DNA of 64,000 nucleotides from Mytilus trossulus. Its lineage: Eukaryota > Mollusca > Bivalvia > Mytilida > Mytilidae. Shown piece after piece: positions 22,539 through 35,400 of this stretch. Where the stretch lies: assembly GCF_036588685.1 (NCBI RefSeq), contig NC_086382.1:77907999-77971998 (forward strand), in the 5' to 3' direction. Under the pieces are notes generated by a model. It saw only the letters and a program-made list of their open reading frames with translations, made no database searches and was not told the origin of the DNA. A program made the translations under genes and the position numbers. Every line of letters starts with the position of its first letter. The first letter of the stretch is position 1.

Positions 22539-23418
22539 TTGTTGACAGGTGGGTTTTGCAGCAACATAAAAACTTTTGATTTTTCTACACTATACACTAC
22601 TATTCCCCATGCTCAGTTGAAAGATCGACTTCACCATCTCATAAAACAGAGCTTTTTCTATAAACATGGGAATCGTAGATACAAATTTCTTGTTTTGGGA
22701 TACAATAATTCATATTTTGTAAAGAATCACACTGAATCTTCCAGAAAATATACTGAAGATGATATTATTAAAATGCTGGACTTTTTGATCGACAATATAT
22801 TTGTTGAGTTTGGAGCACCCACCTAATTGTGCACCCCTGCTGGCTGATTTGTTTTTGTATTCGTATGAAGCAGAATTTATTCAGAACCTTCTAAAAGGCA
22901 AAAAGAAAAAGCACCTTGCGAAATTCTTTAATTTTACTTTCCGATATATTGATGATGTTTTATCATTGAACAACCCATACTTCAGCCAATACTTACATCT
23001 CATATATCCTAGTGAACTTGAAATTAAGGATACTACTGATACTAGAAGGACTGCTTCATACCTTGATCTTTTCCTAAATATTGACGTAGATGGACGACTT
23101 CACACGAAAATCTATGATAAACGGGACGATTTCAACTTCCCAATTATCAATTTCCCATTTCTTAGCAGTAACATACCCTCTGCCCCTTCGTATGGTGTTT
23201 ACGTATCACAATTGATACGTTATGCACGTGCTTGTTCACACTATACGGACTTCATATACAGGAGTGTGCTCCTTACGCAGAAACTGCTCCAACAAAGTTA
23301 TGAGGAGGACAGATTAAAATTGACACTTCGTAAATTTTATGGACACCATCACGAATTGGTGGATCCATATGATGTCTCTTTAACCAAACTAGCTAAGGAC
23401 ATTTTTACCACATGGTAG
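22539..23418 (+). pseudogene. Penelope-like reverse transcriptase of a second lineage, broken
   Basis: Two overlapping frames (22539-22826 and 22801-23418) together encode an RT core that is clearly related to, but diverged from, the copies at 687 and 19955. Frame one carries FDFSTLYTTIPH and LDFLIDNIFVEFG. Frame two resumes at NCAPLLADLFLYSYEAEF and carries the catalytic FRYIDDV (about 22941-22961), KIYDKRDDFNFP and a shorter C-terminus ending in TAG at 23416-23418. The segment that should hold the GIPMGT motif is absent: some 35-45 bases were deleted around 22820, which also shifted the frame. The N-terminal fingers are missing, so this is a 5'-truncated and disrupted copy. The same lineage is represented at 52965-53790. 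Confidence 0.8.
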
Positions 23419-25095
23419 ATTGTGGTTTGTCATTATGTCGTCTTATCTTTTAATTACCAAACGTGACTTATTCCCGATTGTGACTGTTTTGCTGTATGTG
23501 AATTCGTATTACTATAAGACGTGTTTCTGTACTTGTTTATCCCAAATTCATGTATTTAGTTTATATGTTTAATGTTATATTTGTAATTCTCATCTTCTCA
23601 TTTTGTCAAATGTGTTGACGTCTTTTTATTATATTTAGGTGTTACGGATAGAAAAATTAATCACCGCCTTTATTAATTATATTTAATTTTGTACGATTAA
23701 TTACGTTTGAAGTTGGATTCATAACAAACTGGACATATACATATTACAGTTAATTGCTATTAATAAGTATTGCAATATGCATTTTGTTTTAATGAATTAT
23801 CAGTATTTAGTTTTAATATAATCTTAAAGCAATCCTAATTCTAGCTCACTTTTAAATTATAGTTTTTCATAGTTATCAAAAGTACCAGGATTCATGTGTG
23901 ACGTCATGCTGTTTCTAAATTTTATAAATTCAAATGTAGCATAACGTTTGCCTTTTCGCCATCGTATGTGACGTCATTTTTTTAATTGCGTTAACGCCTG
24001 GACTGATTCTGGTGTGTCTATGCTGTATTGAACTTGGCATCATGTATTCGGGTTTAGTTTTCTGTAATAAGTTAATACTTTAGTTTCATTATGAACATAT
24101 CTTTCACATTCATTTGTTAAAATTTACTGTTTGCAATAGCATGAATCGTTCTACATAATAGTGTTCTTATCCCGGGCATAATACAATGCCGTATTTAGCA
24201 AAACCTTTTCAACTTTTGATCTTCAGTGCTGTACAACTTTGTACTTTTTTCACTTTCGATCTTATATATCTGGGCGTTATGTATTCGGGTTTAGTTTTCT
24301 GTAATTAGTTTTTACTTCAGTTTTATTATGTATATCTCTTTCATATTCATTTGTTAAAATTTACTGTTTGCAATAGTGTGAATTGTATATAATATGAATG
24401 TTCTTATCCTGTGCATACAAACAATGCCGTATTTGGCAAAACCTTTTCAACTTTTGATCTTCAGTGCTGTACAATTTTGTATTTTTTTCGTCACTGGTGA
24501 GTCTCGTGTGGACTAGACGCGTTTTTGGCGTATTGAATTTTAAACCTGATGCTTTTTGTTATCTATTAATCATGCTTTTCTATGTCTAATATGTTCTGCT
24601 TTTTATTTGTATTGTAGTCCTGTAATATTTTGTTTTCATTTCAATGTTATATTTAACTGTGCCATTAAAGTGCGAGGTTTGGCATGCCTTAAAACCAGGT
24701 TCAACCCACCACTTTTATTCCTCTTTAAAAGTGTCCTGTACCAAGTCAGGAAGATGGCCATTGTTATAATATTGTTCGTTTCTGTGTGTGTGTTGCATTT
24801 TAACGTTGAGTCGTTTCTGTTTTCTCTTATTTTTGAGATAAGACGTGGCACGGTACTTGTCTATCCCATATTCATGTATTCGGTTTTGATGTTATATTTG
24901 TTATTCTTGTGGTGTATTGTCTGTTGCTTGGTCCGTTTCTGTGTGCTGTTGCGTTTCGGTGTTGTGTCGTTGTTCTCCTCTTATATTTAATGCGTTTCCC
25001 TCAGTTTTGGTTTGTTGCCCCGATTTTGTTTTTTGTCCATGGATTTATGAGATTTGAACAGCAGTATACTACTGTTGCCTTTATTTACGATTCCA
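23419..25095 (+). mobile_element. 3' region of the second-lineage RT element, with an internal tandem duplication
   Basis: Non-coding sequence downstream of the RT. A segment of about 245 bp is duplicated (about 24040-24255 and 24285-24490). Shared words are 'gtattcgggtttagttttct', 'aaatttactgtttgcaatag' and 'ttttgatcttcagtgctgta'. The second copy runs straight into a hammerhead relic (24488-24531). Downstream landmarks are 'gtaccaagtcaggaagatgg' (about 24737) and 'gaacagcagtatactactgt' (about 25056), which I recognise as the 3' end of a common mussel retroelement. ORFs here have no recognised domain. Confidence 0.55.
24488..24531 (+). ncRNA. Hammerhead ribozyme relic in the RT element's 3' region
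   Basis: The order of the hammerhead blocks is kept: 'cgtcac', 'tggtga', 'gtctcgtgtggac', a degraded GAAA region and 'ggcgta'. The core CUGAUGA reads CUGGUGA, and the GAAA block and stem III are disrupted, so it should be inactive. The flank before it ('tttggcaaaacc', 'cttcagtgctgtacaa') parallels the retrozyme monomer, indicating common ancestry. Confidence 0.6.
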
Positions 25096-25262
25096 AACGC
25101 CAAACGATTTTTAACAAGTATGATTCTATGTAAGAGTTTAGGATATCAATATTTAGACTTTCCGTCCGTAAGTCGGTCCGTCTGTCCGTCCGTTTGTAAT
25201 ACAGATATAATGTTATCTAAAACCTACAAAGAAAAATCAGGAAAAGGGCTTTGAACGCATGA
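25096..25262 (+). repeat. Short sequence with gtccgtccg-type simple repeat
   Basis: Bases 25159-25196 hold a run of 'gtccgt' and 'gtctgtccgtccg' words. No gene is seen. Confidence 0.35.
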
Positions 25263-28200
25263 AACGTGATGTTTTCATTTTTCAAAAGATAATAAGGTTC
25301 ATAATAAGGTTATATCTAAAAGACAACTTACAATACATAACACTTTTTTCTGGTTAGCAATGTATTTCTCTATTGTGTAAACGACAAGAAAAATGATTGG
25401 GTTTAAGTTCGAAAAAAAATCCAACATAAAAGTAGTCTGAGGATACGGATTAGGTTAATTATAAAATAAAGGTAATGAATAAGGATAAGGTTAGGTAAAA
25501 GGTTACGTTTTAGATTAAAGATAAGGTTAAGTGTAATGATAAGGATAAGGTTAAGTATAAGATAAGGGTTAGGTTAAGTATAAAATTTCGTCTGAGAAGA
25601 AGGTTAAGGATAAAATTATATTTGAGGATAAAGATAGGATTAAGTATTGAGTGTTAATAAACTTAAGATTAGAATATAGTGGCGAGCGAATAAGTCTAGA
25701 GATGATAAGTCATTGAATAAGATTGAGATAGTAGTTCAGGAACACAAAAAGAAGAGTATGATCACTATACAGTTTTGGTTAAGATTTTGTATTCCATTTA
25801 TAAAACCGTAGCATTATTTCTAAATAAGGTGATGTAAAATACGATGCTTTCTACTTCAATAAGTATCATTTTTTTCTGGTTAGCAATGCATTTCTGTATT
25901 GTATGAACTTTAAGAAAACTGATTGTGATTAAATTGCAGTGTAGAAACGTCATGCACGACATATAATCTAAAATACAAATCGTCTGAGGATAATGATAAG
26001 TATAAGAGTAAGGATAAGGATAAGGTAAAGTACAAGGTTACGTTTAATAATTAAGATAAGATTACGTCTAAGGTAAAGGGTAATGATAAGGATAAGGTTA
26101 AGTATGCTATTACGTCTGAGGGTAATGTTAAGTTTAAAATTACTTTTGAGGATAAAGAAAAGATTAAGCAGTGAGTATTGATAAACTTAAGATTATAATA
26201 TAGTAGCGAATAATTCCAAAGTTGAATATAAGTCATTGTATGAGGTTGACATAGTATTTCAGACAAACGGATCAGGATCATAGAAAGAAATGTATGATCA
26301 CTCCACAGTTTTGGATAATATCTTGTATTCCATTTACAAAACCATTACAATTGCTAAATAAAAGTCATATAAAATTAGATGCTTTCTACTTGTATAACAT
26401 ATTCATTTATCATGGAAGCAATGCATTTCTGTATTGTGTAAACTATGAGAAAAATTCTTGGGTTTAGATTTCAGTGTAGAAACGAAATATAATCCAAAAC
26501 AAAAAGTCGTCTGAGGATTCGAATTTGGTAGATAATGAGAAAAAGGATAATGATGACGACAAGGTTAAGTACAAGCTAACGTCTAAGGTTGAATGTGGTG
26601 TTGACTATTACCCTCACCCTAACCCTAACCTAAGTTGAACTTTTACGATTACATACGCCAAACAATAATTAACAGGTTTGTTTCTATGTAAGAATGAAAA
26701 AAATGCCCGCTATTTATATATTTAAATTGCCAAATCAATAGCAGTATCCTTATGACTTCAGTGAAAAGAGTATATAACACTAGATTTATTATAAAACTGC
26801 AAGTTGGAGATGTAATCATGTACAAAACAAAATCCAATATTAAAGTCATCTGATGATAATGCTACGGTTAATGATAAGTTAACGGGTGAATATAAGGATA
26901 AGGTTAAGTATAGGTTACGTCTTACGATGATGATAAGGTTAATGATAAGGTTTAGGGTAATTGTAAGGATAAGGTTAGGTATAAGATTGCATCTGAGGAT
27001 TAGGTTTATACTAAAATATTTTTTTTGGGTAAAGATAGTATTAAGCAGTTAGTGTTTAAATTTTATGATTATAATAAAATAGCTAAGTATATATATGACA
27101 AGTCATTGTATAGGGTTCAGATAGTAGTTAAGACCAACTAGTCAGGAATACACAAAAAGAGTATACTCACTATACAGTTTTGGGAAAAAGGTTTTATTCC
27201 TTTTACAAATCCATTGCATTATTGTTAAATAATGTCATGTAAAATAATAAGCGTTCTTGTCGCATTTTATTTAGCTTTTTTCTGGATAGCAATGCATTTC
27301 TGTATTGTGTAAACGTTAAGAAAAAAGGATTTGGTTGAGATTGCAGTGTAGAAACGATATGAACAGAATACAATCCAGTTTAAAAATCGTTTGAAGAAAA
27401 AGATAAAGATAAAGATAACAGTAAGGATAAGGATAAGGTTAAGGTTAAGTTCAAGGTAACGTCTAAAGATAAAGACAAGTTTAAGTAGAAGGAACATGAT
27501 GATGATAAGGATAAGGTTAATTATAATTCCCGTTTGAGGACAAGGATGAGTGTAACATTAGCTAGCGAAGATAAAGAGAGGTATAAGATATAAAAACAGA
27601 AAAAAATACTGAAATTCGAGGAAAGTTCAAAACGGAAAGTCCCTGATCAAATGGCAAAATCAAAATCACAAACAAATGAATGGACAACAACTGTCATATT
27701 CCTTACTTGGAACAGGCATTTTCTTATGTAGAACATTGTATTAACAACGATGCGTGAATAAAACAAATATGCATAAAGGTAAAATTCTCAAAATAGGGAG
27801 TACAGCAGTCAACATCGTATATAGTGAGTGTTGATAAACTTAGGATGATTAGGATAAGGTTAAGTATAAGATTAAGAGTAATGATTAGGATAAGGTTAAG
27901 TATAAGATTAAGAGTAATGATTAGGATAAGGTTAAGTATAAGATTAAGAGTAATGATTAGGATAAGGTTAAGTATAAGATTAAGAGTAATGATTAGGATA
28001 AGGTTAAGTATGAGATAACGTCTGAAGATAAGGATAAGTATAAAATTAGTTGTTTTGAAGATATAGAGAGATGTAAAGAGTGAGTGTTGATAAACTTAAG
28101 ATTATAATATAGTAGCGGATAAGTCTATGACAAAAATGATTAGGTTGAGATGAGAGTGGAGAAACGATATGTACGAAGTAAAATCCAATAATACAGTCGT

Positions 28201-28565
28201 CTGATGATAAGGTTTTAGTTAATGATAAGTTTAATGGGAAGGATAAGGTTAAGTACAAGGTAACGTCGTAGGATTAAATAACGTATAAGGTTAAGGGTAA
28301 TGATAAGGATAAGGTTAAGTATAACTAACGTCTAAGGACAAGAATAAGTTTAAAACTAGTTTTGAAGATAAAGAGAAGCGTAAAGACTGAGTTTTGGTAA
28401 ACTTAGGATTATAATACAATAGCGGATTAGTCTATAGATAAATGTAAGTCATTGTTTAAGGTGAAGATAGTATTTCAGACAAACGAATCATGAATACTGA
28501 AAGACGTCATGTAAAACAAGATGCTTTTTAATAGCAATTCGTATAAATGTTTTCTTGTTACCAAT
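25263..28565 (+). repeat. Diverged copies of the spacer-plus-hexamer composite repeat
   Basis: About six to seven diverged copies follow each other. Each has the marker 'gcagtgtagaaacg' or a variant (about 25932, 26470, 27338, 28149), then a 'cgtctgaggata'-type segment, hexamer-like text built from 'aggataaggttaagta', then 'gagtgttgataaactta' (about 25660, 26165, 27832, 28084). They are older relatives of the units at 29050-36870. Bases 26617-26636 hold a short reversed telomere-like run (CCCTAA type). No gene is supported. Confidence 0.65.
27845..28010 (+). repeat. Short 36-bp tandem array
   Basis: Four and a half near-identical 36-bp units starting 'gattaggataaggttaag'. It is the same unit length as the large array at 29050 but a distinct variant ('attaagagtaat' in place of 'ttgagggtaat'), so it was amplified independently. 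Confidence 0.85.
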
Positions 28566-28885
28566 TTATTTCTGTATTGTGTCAATAGTTAACAAAGCTA
28601 CCAGGCTTATAATTTAATACGCCAGACGCGCATTTCGTCTACATAAGACTTATCAGTGACGCTCAGATCAAAATAGCTATAAAACCTAGCAAGTACAAAG
28701 TTAAGAGCATTGAGAATCCAAAATTAAAAAAAGGAGGACCAAATACGGATAAGGTCATGTATGCCTCGGATAAGAAAATCCTTAGTATTTCGAAAATTCA
28801 TACTTTTGTAAACAAGAAATTTATAAGAATGACCAATTAATTGATAGTAATGTCAACACCGAAGTGCTGACTACTAAACGTTTAA
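28566..28885 (-). mobile_element. Solitary retrozyme copy, inactive
   Basis: A single diverged monomer related to the 7481-13113 array, inserted between composite-repeat units. The hammerhead (28619-28662, minus strand) keeps both stem I arms, stem II and GAAA, but its core reads CUGAUAA: the conserved G8 is changed to A, which is expected to abolish cleavage. The monomer stops at about 28885. Confidence 0.8.
28619..28662 (-). ncRNA. Hammerhead ribozyme with a G8A core mutation
   Basis: Same architecture as the array copies, including stem II GUCU / AGAC. The core is CUGAUAA instead of CUGAUGA, and stem III has a U-G pair. Predicted inactive. Confidence 0.75.
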
Positions 28886-29049
28886 AAAAATGAGTGGTTT
28901 AGATAAACTCATCATAGATACCAGGATTAGATTGAAGTGTAGAACAATATGTACGAAGAAAAATCAAATAATAAAGTGGTCTGATGATAATGTTAAGGTT
29001 AATGATAAGTTTAACGACAGGGATCATGTTCAGTACAAGATAATGTGTA

Positions 29050-32000
29050 AGGATAAGGTTAAGTATAAGGTTGAGGGTAATGATGAGGATAAGGTTAAAT
29101 ATAAGATTAAGGGTAATGATAAGGATAAGGTTAGGTATAAGGTTAAGGGTCATGATAAGGATAAAGTTAGGTATAAGGTTGAGGGAAATGATAAGGATAA
29201 GGTTATGTATTAGGTTGAGGGTAATGATAAGGATAAGTTTAAGTATAAGGTTAAGGGTAATGATAAGGATAAGGTTAGGTATAAGGTTAAGGGTAATGAT
29301 AAGGATAAGGTTAGGTATAAGTTTGAGGGAAATGATAAGGATAAGGTTATGTATTAGGTTGAGGGTAATGATAAGGATAAGGTTAGGTATAAGGTTGAGG
29401 GAAATGATAAGGATAAGGTTAGGTATAAGTTTGAGGGTAATGATAAGGATAAGTTTAAGTATAAGGTTAAGGGTAATGATAAGGATAAGGTTAGGTATAA
29501 GGTTAAGGGTAATGATAAGGATAAGTTTAAGTATAAGGTTAAGGGTAATGATAAGGATAAGGTTAGGTATAAGGTTGAGGGTAATGATAAGGATACGGTT
29601 AAGTATTAGGTTGAGGATAATGATAAGGATAAGGTTAAGTATAAGGTTGCGGGTAATGATAAGGATAAGTTTAGGTATAAGGTTGAGGGTAATGATAAGG
29701 ATACGGTTAAGTATTAGGTTGAGGATAATGATAAGGATAAGGTTAAGTATAAGGTTGAGGGTAATGATAAGGATAAGGTTAGGTATAAGGTTGAGGGAAA
29801 TGATAAGGATAAGGTTAGGTATAAGGTTAAGGGTAATGATAAGGATAAGGTTAAGTATAAGGTTGAGGGTAATGATAAGGATAAGGTTAGGTATAAGGTT
29901 GAGGATAATGATAAGGATAAGGTTAAGTATAAGGTTGAGGGTAATGATAAGGATAAGATTAGGTATAAGATTAAGGGTAATGATAAGGATAAGGTTAATT
30001 ATAAGATTAAGGGTAATGATAAGGATAAGGTTAGGTATAAGGTTAAGGGTAATGATAAGGATAAGGTTAAGTATAAGGTTGAGGGTAATGATAAGGATAA
30101 GGTTATGTATTAGGTTGAGGGAAATGATAAGGATAAGGTTATGTATTAGGTTGAGGGTAATGATAAGGATAAGTTTAAGTATAAGGTTGAGGGTAATGAT
30201 AAGGATAAGGTTAGGTATAAGGTTGAGGGAAATGATAAGGATAAGGTTATGTATTAGGTTGAGGGTAATGATAAGGATAAGTTTAAGTATAAGGTTGAGG
30301 GTAATGATAAGGATAAGGTTAAGTATTAGGTTGAGGATAATGATAAGGATAAGGTTATGTATTAGGTTGAGGGTAATGATAAGGATAAGTTTAAGTATAA
30401 GGTTAAGGGTAATGATAAGGATAAGGTTAGGTATAAGGTTAAGGGTAATGATAAGGATAAGGTTAGGTATAAGGTTAAGGGTAATGATAAGGATAAGGTT
30501 AGGTATAAGGTTGAGGGAAATGATAAGGATAAGGTTATGTATTAGGTTGAGGATAATGATAAGGATAAGGTTAAGTATAAGGTTGCGGGTAATGATAAGG
30601 ATAAGTTTAGGTATAAGGTTGAGGGTAATGATAAGGATAAGGTTAAGTATAAGGTTGAGGGTAATGATAAGGATAAGGTTAAGTATAAGGTTGAGGGTAA
30701 TGATAAGGATAAGGTTAGGTATAAGGTTGAGGGAAATGATAAGGATAAGGTTATGTATTAGGTTGAGGGTAATGATAAGGATAAGTTTAAGTATAAGGTT
30801 AAGGGTAATGATAAGGATAAGGTTAAGTATTAGGTTGAGGATAATGATAAGGATAAGGTTAGGTATAAGGTTGAGGGTAATGATAAGGATAAGTTTAAGT
30901 ATAAGGTTAAGGGTAATGATAAGGATAAGGTTAAGTATTAGGTTGAGGGTAATGATAAGGATAAGGTTAGGTATAAGGTTAAGGGTAATGATAATGATAA
31001 GGTTAAGTATTAGGTTGAGGATAATGATAAGGATAAGGTTAAGTATAAGGTTGCGGGTAATGATAAGGATAAGGTTAGGTATAAGGTTGAGGGTAATGAT
31101 AAGGATAAGGTTAAGTATAAGGTTGAGGGTAATGATAATGATAAGGTTAAGTATAAGATTAAGGGTAATGATAAGGATAAGGTTAGGTATAAGGTTGAGG
31201 GTAATGATAAGGATAAGGTTAAGTATAAGGTTGAGGGTAATGATAATGATAAGGTTAAGTATAAGATTAAGGGTGATGATAAGGATAAGGTTAGGTATAA
31301 GGTTGAGGGAAATGATAAGGATAAGGTTATGTATTAGGTTGAGGGTAATGATAAGGATAAGTTTAAGTATAAGGTTAAGGGTAATGATAAGGATAAGGTT
31401 AAGTATTAGGTTGAGGATAATGATAAGGATAAGGTTATGTATTAGGTTGAGGGTAATGATAAGGATAAGTTTAAGTATAAGGTTAAGGGTAATGATAAGG
31501 ATAAGGTTAGGTATAAGGTTAAGGGTAATGATAAGGATAAGGTTAGGTATAAGGTTAAGGGTAATGATAAGGATAAGGTTAAGTATAAGATTGCGGGTAA
31601 TGATAAGGATAAGGTTAGGTATAAGGTTGAGGGAAATGATAAGGATAAGGTTATGTATTAGGTTGAGGGTAATGATAAGGATAAGTTTAAGTATAAGGTT
31701 AAGGGTAATGATAAGGATAAGGTTAAGTATTAGGTTGAGGATAATGATAAGGATAAGGTTAAGTATAAGGTTGAGGGTAATGATAAGGATAAGGTTAGGT
31801 ATAAGGTTGAGGGAAATGATAAGGATAAGGTTATGTATTAGGTTGAGGGTAATGATAAGGATAAGTTTAAGTATAAGGTTAAGGGTAATGATAATGATAA
31901 GGTTAAGTATAAGATTAAGGGTGATGATAAGGATAAGGTTAAGTATTAGGTTGAGGATAATGATAAGGATAAGGTTAGGTATAAGGTTGAGGGTAATGAT

Positions 32001-32499
32001 AAGGATAAGGTTAGGTATAAGGTTAAGGGTAATGATAATGATAAGGTTAAGTATTAGGTTGAGGATAATGATAAGGATAAGGTTAAGTATAAGGTTGCGG
32101 GTAATGATAAGGATAAGTTTAGGTATAAGGTTGAGGGTAATGATAAGGATACGGTTAAGTATTAGGTTGAGGATAATGATAAGGATAAGGTTAAGTATAA
32201 GGTTGCGGGTAATGATAAGGATAAGTTTAGGTATAAGGTTGAGGGTAATGATAAGGATACGGTTAAGTATTAGGTTGAGGATAATGATAAGGATAAGGTT
32301 AAGTATAAGGTTGCGGGTAATGATAAGGATAAGTTTAAGTATAAGGTTAAGGGTAATGATAAGGATACGGTTAAGTATAAGATTAAGGGTAATGATAAGG
32401 ATAAGGTTAGGTATAAGGTTAAGGGTAATGATAATGATAAGGATAAGGTTAGGTATAAGGTTAAGGGTATTGATAATGATAAGGTTAAGTATAAGGTTG
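29050..32499 (+). repeat. Large array of a 36-bp satellite built from six telomere-like hexamers
   Basis: About 96 units of 36 bp without interruption. Each unit breaks into six hexamers resembling degenerate TTAGGG, such as TAAGGA, TAAGGT, TAAGTA, TGAGGG and TAATGA, so two periodicities (6 and 36) are present. Variable positions recur: 'aagtat' or 'aggtat', 'ttgaggg' or 'ttaaggg', 'tataagg' or 'tattagg'. Because 36 is a multiple of three, one forward frame stays open from 29071 to 32568 (1165 codons, a 12-residue IRLRVMIRIRLG-like repeat). I regard that as a by-product of the repeat. Confidence 0.9.
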
Positions 32500-35400
32500 C
32501 GTCTGAGGATAAGGGTAAGTATAAAACTAGTTTTGAAGATAATGAGAGGTGTGAAAAGTGAGTGTTGATAAACTTAAGATAATATATATTAATATAGTAG
32601 CGGATAAGTCTATAGATTAGTATAAGTCATTGTATAAGGTTAAGATAGTCTTTCAGACAAACAAATCATAAATACACAAGGACTAGTATGATAACTCTTT
32701 AATATTCCATTTACAATTCCTTTGCATTATCTTAAAATATAGTCGTGTAAAATAAGATGCTTTCTACTTGCAAAAACATATTCATTTTGTTGGGAAGCAA
32801 TGCATATCTGTATTGTGTAACGAGGACAAAAATGGTTGGGTTTAGACTACTATGTAGAAACGATATGTATGAAGATAAATACAATAATACAGTCGTCTGG
32901 TGATCAGACTGAGGTTAATGATAAGTTTAACGGTAAAGTTAAGGTTAAGTACAAGGTAACGTCTAAGGATAAGGTTACGTATAAGGCTAAGGGTAATGAT
33001 AAGGATAAGTTTAAGTATAAGATTAAGGGTGATAATAAGGATAAGGTTAAGTATAAGGTTGAGGGTAATGATAAGGTTAAGTATAAGGTTGAGGGTAATG
33101 ATAAGGTTAAGTATAAGGTTGAGGGTAATGATAAGGATAAGGTTAAGTATAAGGTTAAGGGTAATGATAAGGATAAGGTTAAGTATTAGGTTGAGGGTAA
33201 TGATAAGGATAAGGTTACGTATAAGGTTGAGGGTAATGATAAGGATAAGATTAGGTATAAGATTAAGGGTAATGATAAGGATAAGGTTAAGTACAAGATT
33301 AAGGGTAATGATAAGGATAAGGTTATGTATAAGGTTAAGGGTAATGATAATGATAAGGATAAGGTTAGGTATAAGGTTGAGGGTAATGATAATTCTAAGG
33401 TTAAGTACAAGGTTGCGTCTGAGGATAAGGGTAAGTATAAAACTAGTTTTGAAGATAAAGAGAGGTGTGAAAAGTGAGTGTTGATAAACTTAAGATAATA
33501 TATATTAATATAGGAGGGGATAAGTCTATAGATAAGTATAAGGTTAAGATAGTCTTTCAGACAAACAGATCATAAATACACAAGGACTAGTATGATAACT
33601 CTTTAATATTCCATTTACAATTCCTTTGCATTATCTTAAAATATAGTCGTGTAAAATAAGATGCTTTCTACTTGCAAAAATATATTCATTTTGTTGGGGA
33701 GCAATGCATATCTGTATTGTGTAACGAGGACAAAAATGATTGGGTTTAGACTACTATGTAGAAACGATATGTACGAAGATAAATACAATAATACAGTCGT
33801 CTGGTGATCAGACTGAGGTTAATTATAAGTTTAACGGTAAAGTTTAGGTAAAGTACAAGGTAACGTCTAAGGATAAGGTTACGTATAAGGCTAAGGGAAA
33901 CGATAAGGATAAGTTTAAGTATAAGATTAAGGGTGATGATAAGGATAAGGTTAGGTATAAGATAAAGGGTGATAATAAGGATAAGGTTAAGTATAAGGTT
34001 GAGGGTAATGATAAGGATAAGGTTAAGTATTAGGTTGAGGGTAATGATAAGGATAAGGTTAAGTATAAGGTTGAGTGTAATGATAAGGATAAGGTTATGT
34101 ATTAGGTTGAGGGTAATGATAAGGATAAGGTTAGGTATAAGGTTAAGGGTAATGATAATGATAAGGTTAAGTATTAGGTTGAGGATAATGATAAGGATAA
34201 GGTTAGGTATAAGGTTGAGGGTAATGATAAGGATAAGGTTAGGTATAAGGTTAAGGGTAATGATAATGATAAGGTTAAGTATTAGGTTGAGGATAATGAT
34301 AAGGATAAGGTTAGGTATAAGATTAAGGGTAATGATAAGGATAAGGTTAGGTATAAGATTAAGGGTAATGATAAGGATATGTTTAAGTATAAGATAAAGG
34401 GTGATAATAAGGATAAGGTTAAGTATAAGGTTGAGGGTAATGATAAGGTTAAGTATAAGGTTGAGGGTAATGATAAGGATAAGGTTAAGTATTAGGTTGA
34501 GGATAATGATAAGGATAAGGTTAGGTATAAGGTTGAGGGAAATGATAAGGATAAGGTTATGTATTAGGTTGAGGGTAATGATAAGGATAAGGTTAGGTAT
34601 AAGATAAAGGGTAATGATAAGGATAAGGTTAAGTATAAGATTAAGGGTAATGATAAGGATAAGGTTAGGTATAAGGTTAAGGGTAATGATAATGATAAGG
34701 TCAAGTATAAGGTTGCGTCTGAGGATAAGGGTAAGTATAAAACTAGTTTTGAAGATAAAGAGAGGTGTGAAAAGTGAGTGTTGATAAACTTAAGATAATA
34801 TATATTAATATAGTAGCGGATAAGTCTATAGATTAGTATAAGTCATTGTATGAGGTTAAGATAGTCTTTCAGACAAACAAATCATAAATACACAAGGACT
34901 AGTATGATAACTCTTTATTATTCCATTTACAATTCCTTTGCATTATCTTAAAATAAAGTCGTGTAAAATAAGATGCTTTCTACTTGCAAAAACATATTCA
35001 TTTTGTTGGGAAGCAATGCATATCTGTATTTTGTAACGAGGACAAAAATGATTGGGTTTAGACTACTATGTAGAAACGATATGTACGAAGATAAATACAA
35101 TAATACAGTCGTCTGATGATCAGACGGAGGTTAATGATAAGTTTAACGGTAAAGTTTAGGTTAAGTACAAGGTAACGTCTAAGGATAAGGTTACGTATAA
35201 GGTTTAATGGTAATTATAAGGATAAGTTTAAGTATAAGATTAAGGGTGATGATAAGGATAAGGTTAAGTATAAGGTTGAGGGTAATGATAAGGATAAGGT
35301 TAAGTATAAGGTTGAGGGTATTGATAAGGATAAGATTAGGTATAAGATTAAGGGTAATGATAAGGATAAGTATAAGATTAAGGGTAATGATAAGGATAGG

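Noticed and set aside
24556-25254. Hydrophobic ORFs downstream of the third RT
   Set aside because: They lie in the T-rich 3' region of a retroelement and have no recognised domain or conserved start.
29071-32568. 1165-codon ORF as a real protein gene
   Set aside because: It follows a 36-bp satellite with no promoter, intron or terminator signs. The starting codon is TTG and the peptide is a 12-residue repeat set by the DNA unit.
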